DNA of 33,378 nucleotides from an uncultured Roseovarius sp. GTDB taxonomy: Bacteria > Pseudomonadota > Alphaproteobacteria > Rhodobacterales > Rhodobacteraceae. The notes below the pieces were generated by a model. The model searched no databases. It was not told where the DNA came from and saw only the letters and a program-made list of their open reading frames with translations. The stretch lies in contig CAKZYL010000221.1 in NCBI GenBank assembly GCA_937884705.1, positions 1 through 33,378 on the forward strand, in the 5' to 3' direction. A program made the translations under genes and the position numbers. Positions within the stretch are counted from its first letter, which is position 1; the number at the start of each line of letters is the position of its first letter. Shown here one piece after another: positions 25,717 through 33,078 of this stretch.

Positions 25717-27279
25717 ATGGCGGTAGATACCAAACGCAGAAAGCGCAGCGGTGGGCGCGCAGGCAATGCGGATCGTAGGGGGGCCGCAACGGATCATCAG
25801 ATGCCGTGGCAGCCGCCCATAAACATCGACCGGCCAACGGAGCCACTCTCTGAGGAGGGCGTGCAGGCGATCCATGACGGGGCGATGCGCATCCTCGAAG
25901 AGATCGGGATTGAGTTTCTGAACCCCGAGGCGGTGGAGATCCTGCAAGCGTCGGGTGGGTGCACGATCAATGGCGAAAACGTCCGTATGGGTCGCGACTT
26001 CGTTATGGAGCAAATTGCCCTTGCACCGTCGACCTGGACGATCACACCTCGCAACCCGGAGCGCACGATCACGATGGGGGGCAAGAATCTGCTCTTTGGC
26101 AATGTCTCATCGCCTCCCAGCTATTGGGATATGAGCATTGGTCGAAAAGTGACCGGCACGCGCGAGATGTGCGCCAATTTCTTTCGGCTCAGCCAGCACT
26201 TCAACTGCATCCACTTCATCGGCGGCTATCCGGTGGAGCCGCAGGATGTGCATGCCTCTATTCGCCATTTGGATGCGCTCTATGACAAGCTGACGCTGAC
26301 GGACAAGGCCGCCCATGCCTACTGTCTCGGCAAAGAACGGGTCGAAGATGTGATGGAGATGGTGCGCATCGCTGGCGGGCACAGCGACGAAGAGTTCGAA
26401 GCCAGCCCGCACATGTACACCAACATCAATTCGACCTCACCGCTGAAGCATGATTTCCCCATGCTTGATGGGTGGATGCGAATGGCGCGCCGCAATCAAG
26501 GCCTCGTGGTCACGCCGTTCACGCTGGCCGGTGCCATGGCGCCGGTCACAATGTCGGGCGCCGTCGCGCAATCTTTGGCCGAAGGCCTTTGTGCCGTGGT
26601 CCTGGCGCAGTTGATCCGCCCCGGGGCCGCCTGCGCCATCGGGACATTCACCTCGAATGTGGACATGAAATCTGGCGCGCCCGCGTTCGGCACACCGGAA
26701 TACATGCGTGCCACGCAGATGACTGGACAGCTGGCCCGGTTTTACGGCTTGCCGATGCGTGCCTCAGGTGTGTGCGCGGCCAATGTCCCCGACGGGCAAT
26801 CGATTTGGGAGACGTCAAACAGCCTGTGGTCGGCTGTGCAGGCGGGCGCCAATATGGTCTATCACGCGGCCGGTTGGCTTGAGGGCGGACTGATCGCCAG
26901 CCCTGAGAAATTCATCATGGATTGCGAAATCCTGCAGCACATTGAACGCTACATGGATCCCATGATCACGCAGACGGGCCCGGATGAGATTGCCGTGGAA
27001 GCCGTGCGGGAAGTGGGCGACCAAGGGCATTTCTTTGGCATTCAACACACGCAGGATCGCTATACTACGGCCTTCTATCAACCGTTCCTGAGCGATTGGC
27101 GCAACTTTGAGGCGTGGGAGGCCGCGGGCGGTGTCTGGACCCCGCAGCGCGCGCACCAGCAATTCCACGACATTCTCGCCAATTTCGAGGCCCCACCGAT
27201 GGACATTGCCATCCGCGAAGAGCTTTCTGAATTTGTCGAACGCCGCAAGCGAGAAGGCGGCGCGCCTACAGATTTCTAG
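25717..27279 (+). CDS. MttB-family (trimethylamine methyltransferase-like) protein, non-pyrrolysine, copy 2
   Basis: This 520-residue MttB-superfamily protein is open throughout with no internal TAG, hence non-pyrrolysine. It shares blocks with the copy at 14442: VEPQDV, LTLTDKAAH, DMKSGAPAFGTPEY and a similar Arg-rich N-terminus (KRRKRSGGRAGNADRRGA). The two are clearly divergent paralogues and probably use different substrates. By family precedent it should act on a quaternary amine with a corrinoid partner, but none is nearby. ATG at 25717 (after CGGGAGAG) is chosen over an in-frame TTG at 25684. It stands alone after the ribosomal terminator, 97 nt before the H-NOX-like gene. Confidence 0.88.
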   Translation: MAVDTKRRKRSGGRAGNADRRGAATDHQMPWQPPINIDRPTEPLSEEGVQAIHDGAMRILEEIGIEFLNPEAVEILQASGGCTINGENVRMGRDFVMEQIALAPSTWTITPRNPERTITMGGKNLLFGNVSSPPSYWDMSIGRKVTGTREMCANFFRLSQHFNCIHFIGGYPVEPQDVHASIRHLDALYDKLTLTDKAAHAYCLGKERVEDVMEMVRIAGGHSDEEFEASPHMYTNINSTSPLKHDFPMLDGWMRMARRNQGLVVTPFTLAGAMAPVTMSGAVAQSLAEGLCAVVLAQLIRPGAACAIGTFTSNVDMKSGAPAFGTPEYMRATQMTGQLARFYGLPMRASGVCAANVPDGQSIWETSNSLWSAVQAGANMVYHAAGWLEGGLIASPEKFIMDCEILQHIERYMDPMITQTGPDEIAVEAVREVGDQGHFFGIQHTQDRYTTAFYQPFLSDWRNFEAWEAAGGVWTPQRAHQQFHDILANFEAPPMDIAIREELSEFVERRKREGGAPTDF

Positions 27280-27320
27280 GCGGCAAAGCGCGCCAAAAAA
27301 ACTTACAATTAGAAGTGTAG

Positions 27321-27335
27321 AGCTTCCATTAAGCT
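27321..27335. promoter_or_regulatory. AGCTT-N5-AAGCT inverted repeat before the H-NOX-like gene
   Basis: A perfect 5-bp inverted repeat (spacer CCATT) lies 42 nt upstream of the likely TTG start at 27377. It could be an operator or part of the promoter; support is limited to position and symmetry. Confidence 0.25.
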
Positions 27336-27376
27336 GTCCTGTGCAACCGTGCGCTTGAGCAAAATTGGAGGCGGGT

Positions 27377-27973
27377 TTGCACGGGCTTATCAATCGGGCG
27401 GTGGAAAGCTTTGCTCGAGACAATTACGGAGACGCCTTTTGGACGTCTGTGACCCAGTCCGCGGGATTGGGCTTTTCGTCATTCGAGGCCATGCTGCCCT
27501 ACACGCGAGATGTCACAGACCGCGTGCTGGATACGCTCGCCGATGCTCTCAACAAGCCCAAAGACGAGGTTCTTGAAGATCTAGGAACGTATCTTGTCGC
27601 GTCGCCCAATACCGATGCCATTCGGCGGCTTTTGCGTTTTGCGGGCACAGACCTAGAGGAATTTCTCAATTCTCTCGATGAACTGCCTGCCCGTGCCAAA
27701 TTGGCGGTGCCGGACTTGCCAATGCCGCATCTTGAGTTGAAGGAGACCGACGCGCAATCCTTCTCGCTATCCGTCCAGGCGACGCCCGAAACGGACGGTG
27801 TGTTTGGTCACATCATGTTGGGCCTGTTGAGGGCCATGGCCGATGATTACGGCGCTTTGGTTTTTCTAGAGCACAAATACGGTGCGGAAGCTGAAGAGCT
27901 GATTGAGATTACGCTTTTGGAAGTGGCGTTTGCCGAAGCGCGTGAGTTCGAGCTGGGGGCGAAAGCAGGATGA
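27377..27973 (+). CDS. H-NOX-fold (HNOB) protein lacking the heme histidine
   Basis: The 198-residue product resembles bacterial H-NOX/HNOB sensors: MHGLINRAVESFARDNYGD at the N-terminus, LEDLGTYLVASPNTDAIRRL (66-85), FLNSLDELPARAKLAVPDLP (96-115) and a C-terminal GLLRAMADDYGALVFLEH. In true H-NOX proteins the segment LDxLH supplies the proximal heme His (H102 in the Thermoanaerobacter protein); here that position is P104. The YxSxR heme-propionate motif is also missing (SVQAT instead). It may therefore not bind heme in the known way. The TTG at 27377 is chosen because MHGLIN is the family start and GGAGG lies 5 nt upstream. It overlaps the GGDEF gene by 4 nt. Confidence 0.82.
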   Translation: MHGLINRAVESFARDNYGDAFWTSVTQSAGLGFSSFEAMLPYTRDVTDRVLDTLADALNKPKDEVLEDLGTYLVASPNTDAIRRLLRFAGTDLEEFLNSLDELPARAKLAVPDLPMPHLELKETDAQSFSLSVQATPETDGVFGHIMLGLLRAMADDYGALVFLEHKYGAEAEELIEITLLEVAFAEAREFELGAKAG

Positions 27974-29022
27974 CGCAACACTCTGACACGTCCTTTCCCA
28001 CGCCTGCGCCAATGGAGCAGCTTCTGGATATCTTATGTCCTTGGCATTTGGTGATTGATGCAGAAGGGACCATCCTGCGCACTGGCGCATCCGTGGCAAA
28101 GCTCAATGAAAACCGTCCTCTGGTGGGCATGCCGCTTTTGGACTTTCTGGAATTGCGCCGGCCCAAGACGCTTCAGGGGATGCAGGGTCTGTTGGCGCAA
28201 AGCGGGCGCAAACTGCACTTCGTGATGCGCGCTGCGCCACAAACGGAAGTCAAAGGCGTGATCGTTCCGTTGCCCGACGGAGCCATCGAAGGTGTCCAAA
28301 ACGGCAGCGTGCTAAACCTCTCTTTCGGAATTTCCGTGGTGGAAGCCGTGCGGGATTACGCTCTGACAGGTGCGGATTTCGCAGTGACTGATCTGACCGT
28401 TGAGATGCTCTTTCTGGTTGAAGCAAAGAGCGCCGTCACGGAAGAGCTGCGCCACCTCAACCAACGTTTGCAGGGACAGCGCGTGAAAGCCGAACAAGAG
28501 GCCGTGACGGACACGCTCACCGGTCTTGGCAACCGCAGAGCTCTGGATAACGCCCTGGGCCGACTTTGTGAGACAAATACCGGTTTGTCGCTCATGCACA
28601 TGGATTTGGACCATTTCAAAAGCGTCAACGATACTTTTGGCCACGCGGCCGGTGACGCCGTGCTGCAGCATGTCGCCGAAAGGTTGCAAAAGGTCACCCG
28701 AAGTGGGGATACAGTTGTTCGTCATGGGGGGGATGAGTTTATACTGATCCTGCCAGGGTTGACAGATATCACGTTGGTTCGTGCTTTGTGCAACCGTCTG
28801 ATATCGGAGATAGAGATGCCCGTTCCCTTTTCCGATCAACGCCTGCACGTGTCAGCCAGCATCGGTGTGAGCATCACATCCGACGCTACGAAAACCCGAC
28901 TGGACGACATGATGGAAGAAGCGGACACGGCGCTCTATGCCGTCAAGGAGCAGGGCCGTCAGGGCTTTCGTATCTATCACCCTGACATGGGCCGGTTGGA
29001 CGGGCGCGACACGGCTGCTTGA
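27970..29022 (+). CDS. Diguanylate cyclase (GGDEF) with H-NOX-associated N-terminal domain
   Basis: The 350-residue protein makes cyclic di-GMP from two GTP. The N-terminal ~140 residues (CPWHLVIDAEGTILRTGAS and following) look like the PAS-like HNOBA domain that accompanies H-NOX proteins. A signalling helix follows (about 145-180, EELRHLNQRLQGQRVKAEQE). The C-terminal GGDEF domain has DTLTGLGNRRALD, an intact GGDEF at 253-257 and an RSGD I-site at 244-247, so it should be active and product-inhibited. Its ATG overlaps the H-NOX-like stop (ATGA), supporting a sensor-effector pair. Confidence 0.92.
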   Translation: MTQHSDTSFPTPAPMEQLLDILCPWHLVIDAEGTILRTGASVAKLNENRPLVGMPLLDFLELRRPKTLQGMQGLLAQSGRKLHFVMRAAPQTEVKGVIVPLPDGAIEGVQNGSVLNLSFGISVVEAVRDYALTGADFAVTDLTVEMLFLVEAKSAVTEELRHLNQRLQGQRVKAEQEAVTDTLTGLGNRRALDNALGRLCETNTGLSLMHMDLDHFKSVNDTFGHAAGDAVLQHVAERLQKVTRSGDTVVRHGGDEFILILPGLTDITLVRALCNRLISEIEMPVPFSDQRLHVSASIGVSITSDATKTRLDDMMEEADTALYAVKEQGRQGFRIYHPDMGRLDGRDTAA

Positions 29023-29119
29023 AGGCCGCGGGGTGGCCACCCAGGACCTCTTCAAGATGCACCGTGGAATTCACCTGATCGCTTTTGACAGTTGCATCAG
29101 ATCACGCGCTTTGGCATAT

Positions 29120-29133
29120 GGCCCTTCAGGGCC
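29120..29133 (+). other. Leader hairpin touching the 5' end of tRNA-His
   Basis: GGCCC-TTCA-GGGCC, a perfect 5-bp stem. Its right arm includes the first three bases of the mature tRNA, so in the precursor it would compete with the acceptor stem. Confidence 0.4.
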
Positions 29134-29207
29134 GCCTTAGCTCAGTAGGTTAGAGCGCTTGATTGTGGATCAAGAGGTCCCCCGTTCGAGCCGGGGAGGC
29201 GGTACCA
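29131..29207 (+). tRNA. tRNA-His (anticodon GTG)
   Basis: A complete cloverleaf of 77 nt with encoded CCA. Acceptor arm is 29131-29137 with 29197-29203, D stem GCTC/GAGC, anticodon stem CTTGA/TCAAG with loop TTGTGGA (GTG at 29165-29167), and T stem CCCCG/CGGGG with loop TTCGAGC. The acceptor end has a G1-U72 wobble pair and A73, not the universal G-1:C73 pair; this is the known form in part of the Alphaproteobacteria, including relatives of this group. The genomic base before position 1 is G, but A73 cannot pair with it in the standard way. A TTGACA (29085-29090) is a possible -35; no good -10 is seen. Confidence 0.96.
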
Positions 29208-29625
29208 TAGCTCTAGGTTTTGTCAGAACGATTTCACCGCTCACATTGGCGAGATGCTCAGACTTTAAGCACTGTCATCAAACTAAAAGGTGCGTGGGTC
29301 GGCCGGGTAAATTGCGCCTCCGCCGTTAAGTGAAGCCTGGGACACGCTGCCACGATTGGGCAATGATCTACGGGCGCTCGGTTGTGCCTGGCTCATGGAT
29401 CTGCACGAAGACTATAACATGCCTAAACGGTCACAGGTGTCATGTGCAAAGCCAAGGTCGTTTTCACGAGACAAACACGCGTCATGGTGCTTGGGATCTA
29501 GAAAGTACTTGCCCTGAGCTCCAGTTCGGTTTGATCTGACGTACCTGAGACGTTTGGGCTTATCGCGAAAGGATTTCATCCATTTGTGACTTGACTGAAG
29601 AACGCAGATCAAGGTCCGTTAGGGC
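29208..29625. other. 418-nt region without a recognisable gene
   Basis: This stretch between tRNA-His and the DUF1194 gene has no convincing ORF, RNA or terminator. Small ORFs on both strands lack ribosome-binding sites and recognisable protein character. It presumably holds the DUF1194 promoter. Confidence 0.6.
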
Positions 29626-30435
29626 ATGCGTCGCATTCTTACTTTTGCCCTTGCTTTATGGGCTGCATTCGTGGGCACCATGACCTCCTCCAAGGCCATG
29701 GAAGTTGATCTAGAGCTGGTTCTGCTTGTCGATGTGTCCCGTTCTATGACGGAGCGTGAACTTGAAATCCAAAGGCAAGGCTATGCCGCTGCTTTGCGTT
29801 CGGACCAAGTCTATCACGCAATCCAGTCGGGCCTCTTGCAACGGATTGCGCTGACATATGTCGAATGGGCTGGCACGCAGGAGGTGATCGTCGACTGGAG
29901 CGTTATCGAGACCCGCGGAGATCTGGAACACTTCGCGGATGCGCTGACTGTGCGGTTCGATCCGACCTTGCGCCGCACGTCAATCTCTGAAGCTTTGATC
30001 TACGGTGCGGCGATGATCGAAAGCAATGCGTTTGAGGGTCTGCGCAGAGTGATTGACGTGTCCGGCGACGGGCCAAACAACCTGGGCAGACCGGTCTTGC
30101 TGGCGCGTAACGCAGTCTTATCAAAGTCGATCATAATAAACGGGCTTCCTCTCATGACCCGCGAGGGGTTGGGAGGTTTGTGGCATCTCGAAGATCTGGA
30201 CGTCTATTACGAGAACTGCGTCACCGGCGGGCCCGGGTCCTTCGTTATTCCTGTTCTTGATTGGCGGGACTTCGCGGAAGCGGTGCGCCGAAAACTGGTG
30301 CTCGAGATTGCCTCGACCTCTGAGCCCGCAGGTATTATCCCTGCCCAATACGCGGCGCCGATGCCCTCAGACTATGATTGTATGATAGGCGAAAAGATCT
30401 GGGATCAGTATCAAGACTATTGGAGTGAGCCCTGA
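29626..30435 (+). CDS. DUF1194 (von Willebrand A-like) secreted protein
   Basis: The 269-residue protein has a Sec signal peptide (1-24, ending SSKA) and a vWA-like DUF1194 domain. LVLLVDVSRSM contains the metal-site DxSxS motif (D36, S38, S40), and RRVIDVSGDGPNNLG supplies a second conserved block. It should be periplasmic or extracellular. The function is unknown; the family is common in Rhodobacteraceae and Rhizobiales. Three Cys are absent from the core; one pair near the C-terminus (in ENCVTGG and YDCMIGE) could form a disulfide. Confidence 0.88.
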   Translation: MRRILTFALALWAAFVGTMTSSKAMEVDLELVLLVDVSRSMTERELEIQRQGYAAALRSDQVYHAIQSGLLQRIALTYVEWAGTQEVIVDWSVIETRGDLEHFADALTVRFDPTLRRTSISEALIYGAAMIESNAFEGLRRVIDVSGDGPNNLGRPVLLARNAVLSKSIIINGLPLMTREGLGGLWHLEDLDVYYENCVTGGPGSFVIPVLDWRDFAEAVRRKLVLEIASTSEPAGIIPAQYAAPMPSDYDCMIGEKIWDQYQDYWSEP

Positions 30436-30605
30436 GACGCGCCTGCACATTGGCTCAATCGCGCTGCCGAGCGGTCTAATAGCTCATGTTTTTAGCCGTT
30501 GTCCTTCGACGGAACCAATGAACTAAAAAGTCCAAACTTCGGCGTGCGTTCCGTTTGGCTTTCGTTGAAGCAACCCGCAAACGACCAGACCACGCACCGC
30601 CTCTA

Positions 30606-30908
30606 TCACTCAACCTGAATGGTTTGGCGAAGCTCTTGGCTTTCGCGATCAAAGATCAGGATTTGATCGTCCTTAGTGACCACCGCATACCAATCGCCAC
30701 CTTGGGTGAAGGCCACAGGTGTGCTGCCATCTGGCAAGATAATCTCGTCAGGCAGCTCTGGCCCAAAGGCATCAGAGAAACGGATGACAAACAACACGAC
30801 GATCACTATGAACCCCAAAACCATCGTTGCGGTGAGGATTGTCACAAGCCAACGCAGGTATTTGACGGTGCCGGGATCGACCGGCGAAGGATGAGGGCTG
30901 TCTGCCAT
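30606..30908 (-). CDS. DUF6476-type single-pass membrane protein
   Basis: The 100-residue protein has a short hydrophilic N-terminus (MADSPHPSPVDPGTVKYLR), one transmembrane helix (about 20-44) and a soluble tail with VAFTQGGDWYAVVTKDDQIL and FDRESQELRQTIQVE. It matches the small DUF6476 family as I recall it from Rhodobacteraceae, where it is often next to a pseudouridine synthase gene; function is unknown. The longer frame upstream is antisense to the neighbour and rejected. Its ATG (30908-30906) overlaps the divergent gene's ATG in one CATG, with GGGGG as a possible ribosome-binding site. Confidence 0.8.
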   Translation of the reverse strand: MADSPHPSPVDPGTVKYLRWLVTILTATMVLGFIVIVVLFVIRFSDAFGPELPDEIILPDGSTPVAFTQGGDWYAVVTKDDQILIFDRESQELRQTIQVE

Positions 30909-31932
30909 GGGGGGACCCCCGCTGAGCTTTCGGATATCGGCGATGCCGCCGCCGCGCCTTGATAAGGCGCTTTCCCGCGATGTGCCAGAGGGGGCAGCAC
31001 TGTCTCGCACGCGTTTGGCGCGGCTGATCGGCGAAGGGTTTGTGCGCCTGAATGGGGCTGTCGTGGTCGATGCCAAGGTCCGCGTCTCAGAAGGAGATCT
31101 GATCGAAATTGACGTGCCCGTGGCGCAGGAAACCGAGATTGTAGCGCAAGCCATCGCGATCGAGATCATGTTTGAAGATGACGATCTGATTGTCGTCAAC
31201 AAACCTGCCGGGATGGTCGTGCACCCGGCCCCTGGCACGCCGGACAACACGCTTGTGAACGCGCTACTCCATCATTGCGGTGACAGCTTGTCAGGCGTTG
31301 GCGGGGAAAAGCGCCCCGGCATTGTGCATCGGATTGATAAGGATACAAGTGGCCTTTTGGTGGCGGCGAAAAGTGATCGTGCGCATCATGCTTTGGCGGC
31401 GCAGTTCGAAAAACACAGCGTGGACCGCGTTTATTCGGCTGTCGTGTACGGCGCGCCTGACATGGGCGATCCTCGTTTGCGCGGTCTTAGGGGTGTTGCC
31501 TCAGAGCCCGGCAGCATCGTCAAAGTGACAACGCATCTGGCCCGTCACAAAACGGACCGGCAAAAACAGGCTGTTCTCTTTGGCGGTGGTCGCCATGCCG
31601 TGACCCGTATCAACGTTGTGGAGACCTTTGGCGCACCGCCAGCGGTGTCCTTGGTTGAGTGCCGGCTGGAGACAGGTCGGACCCATCAGATCCGAGTGCA
31701 CCTGGCCTATCTTGGTCATGGCCTTGTTGGGGATCCGGTTTATGGCGGGCGACGAAAGATCAAAACGAGTGCTCTCTCTCAGCCGTCCAATGACGCCATC
31801 ATGCAATTCTCACGCCAGGCGTTGCACGCTCGGGTTTTGGGGTTTGTGCATCCGGTGACATCAGAGCATCTCCGATTTGAGGCGCCGTTGCCAGTCGATA
31901 TGGAATGTTTGATCGGGCTTTTGCGAGGCTGA
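30907..31932 (+). CDS. RluA-family 23S rRNA/tRNA pseudouridine synthase
   Basis: The 341-residue protein has an N-terminal S4 RNA-binding domain (RLDKALSRDVPEG...LSRTRLARLIGEGFVRLNG) and an RluA catalytic domain with GIVHRIDKDTSGLLVAAKS, whose Asp is the catalytic residue, and the ECRLETGRTHQIRVHLAYLG motif. It isomerises uridine in RNA; RluD-like activity on 23S helix 69 is likely but RluC or RluA type cannot be excluded. The ATG at 30907 keeps the first beta strand (LSFRIS) before PPPRLDKAL; an internal ATG at 30943 would remove it. The start overlaps that of the divergent DUF6476 gene. Confidence 0.92.
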   Translation: MGGPPLSFRISAMPPPRLDKALSRDVPEGAALSRTRLARLIGEGFVRLNGAVVVDAKVRVSEGDLIEIDVPVAQETEIVAQAIAIEIMFEDDDLIVVNKPAGMVVHPAPGTPDNTLVNALLHHCGDSLSGVGGEKRPGIVHRIDKDTSGLLVAAKSDRAHHALAAQFEKHSVDRVYSAVVYGAPDMGDPRLRGLRGVASEPGSIVKVTTHLARHKTDRQKQAVLFGGGRHAVTRINVVETFGAPPAVSLVECRLETGRTHQIRVHLAYLGHGLVGDPVYGGRRKIKTSALSQPSNDAIMQFSRQALHARVLGFVHPVTSEHLRFEAPLPVDMECLIGLLRG

Positions 31933-32038
31933 AAACGCTTATGTAATAGGGTGCACGCTTGCGTGAGCGGCCTGTCACAATGCTGGCGGTATGCGATTGT
32001 GTGCTTATCTAACTCTTTATCTGATTAGGTCACCTCGG

Positions 32039-32067
32039 TTGAAATCGGGTTTTGAGGATCTTATCTT
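32039..32067 (+). promoter_or_regulatory. Candidate promoter of the rpoH-type gene
   Basis: TTGAAA (32039-32044), 17 nt, TATCTT (32062-32067): 5/6 and 4/6 matches to the housekeeping consensus. It lies 62 nt before the ATG in the 196-nt gap after the pseudouridine synthase gene. Other promoters in this gap are possible. Confidence 0.45.
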
Positions 32068-32128
32068 GAATGTTAAGCGTCGAAACATTGAGTTTTTAAA
32101 AGGGCGTTGAGCTAAAGGACACAGGGCA

Positions 32129-33025
32129 ATGGCGAACTATGCAAATCTTCCCGCACCGACCCCAGAGGGTGGTCTGAACCGGTATTTGCAACAAATCCGA
32201 AAGTTTCCGCTCTTGGAGCCGGAAGAAGAGTACATGCTGGCCAAGCGGTGGGTTGAGGAACAAGACACTCAGGCCGCGCACCAGATGGTCACAAGCCACC
32301 TTCGTTTGGCGGCCAAGATTGCCATGGGCTATCGCGGCTATGGGTTGCCGCAGGCGGAAGTGATTTCCGAGGCGAATGTGGGCCTCATGCAGGCTGTGAA
32401 GCGGTTTGACCCTGAAAAGGGCTTCCGTTTGGCCACTTATGCGATGTGGTGGATCCGCGCGAGCATTCAGGAATACATTCTGCGCAGCTGGTCGATGGTC
32501 AAGCTGGGCACGACGAGCGCGCAAAAGAAGCTGTTCTTCAACCTGCGCAAAGCCAAATCCCGCATCGGTGCATTGGAAGAGGGCGACATGCGCCCTGAGA
32601 ACGTGGCGCGGATCGCCCATGATCTTGGCGTGACCGAAGCTGACGTGATCTCAATGAACCGGCGTATGTCCGGCGGTGATGCCTCGCTCAACGCCACTAT
32701 CGGCACAGACGAAGACAGTGCCATGCAGTGGCAGGATTGGCTGGAAGATGAAGATGCCGATCAGGCGGGCGACTATGAGAAGAAAGACGAGCTCGAAGCG
32801 CGCCGCGCTTTGCTGGCGGAAGCTATGGATGTGTTGAACGATCGCGAAAAGGATATCCTGACTCAACGCAGGTTGAGCGATACGACAGTGACCCTGGAAG
32901 AGCTTAGTGGCCAGTATGATGTCAGCCGTGAGCGCATTCGTCAGATTGAGGTTCGTGCATTCGAAAAGCTTCAGAAGCGCATGCGCAGTCTGGCGCAAGA
33001 GAAGGGGATGCTGGCTTCGGCCTAG
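32129..33025 (+). CDS. rpoH: RNA polymerase sigma factor RpoH (sigma-32 type)
   Basis: The 298-residue protein is a heat-shock-type sigma factor. Region 2 holds VTSHLRLAAKIAMGYRGYGL and DPEKGFRLATYAMWWIRASI. The RpoH box is present as QKKLFFNLR (132-140). Region 4 has the helix-turn-helix TLEELSGQYDVSRERIRQIE. Roseobacter-group genomes often carry two rpoH genes (RpoHI and RpoHII types); which one this is cannot be decided by eye. It stands alone with its own terminator. Weak ribosome-binding sequence (AGGACA) precedes the ATG. Confidence 0.94.
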   Translation: MANYANLPAPTPEGGLNRYLQQIRKFPLLEPEEEYMLAKRWVEEQDTQAAHQMVTSHLRLAAKIAMGYRGYGLPQAEVISEANVGLMQAVKRFDPEKGFRLATYAMWWIRASIQEYILRSWSMVKLGTTSAQKKLFFNLRKAKSRIGALEEGDMRPENVARIAHDLGVTEADVISMNRRMSGGDASLNATIGTDEDSAMQWQDWLEDEDADQAGDYEKKDELEARRALLAEAMDVLNDREKDILTQRRLSDTTVTLEELSGQYDVSRERIRQIEVRAFEKLQKRMRSLAQEKGMLASA

Positions 33026-33046
33026 GCTTTCATCACATGATTTGAG

Positions 33047-33078
33047 ACGGGCTCGGTCTGACCGGGCCCGTTTTTTTG
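33047..33078 (+). terminator. Rho-independent terminator after rpoH
   Basis: Ten-pair stem (33047-33056 with 33062-33071, one G-T pair, core ACGGGC/GCCCGT) with a TCTGA loop, followed by seven T residues. It begins 21 nt after the rpoH stop. Confidence 0.92.

Noticed and set aside
29412-29612. A 66-codon frame on the - strand in the gap after tRNA-His
   Set aside because: No ribosome-binding site, no recognisable protein features, and composition unlike the neighbouring genes.
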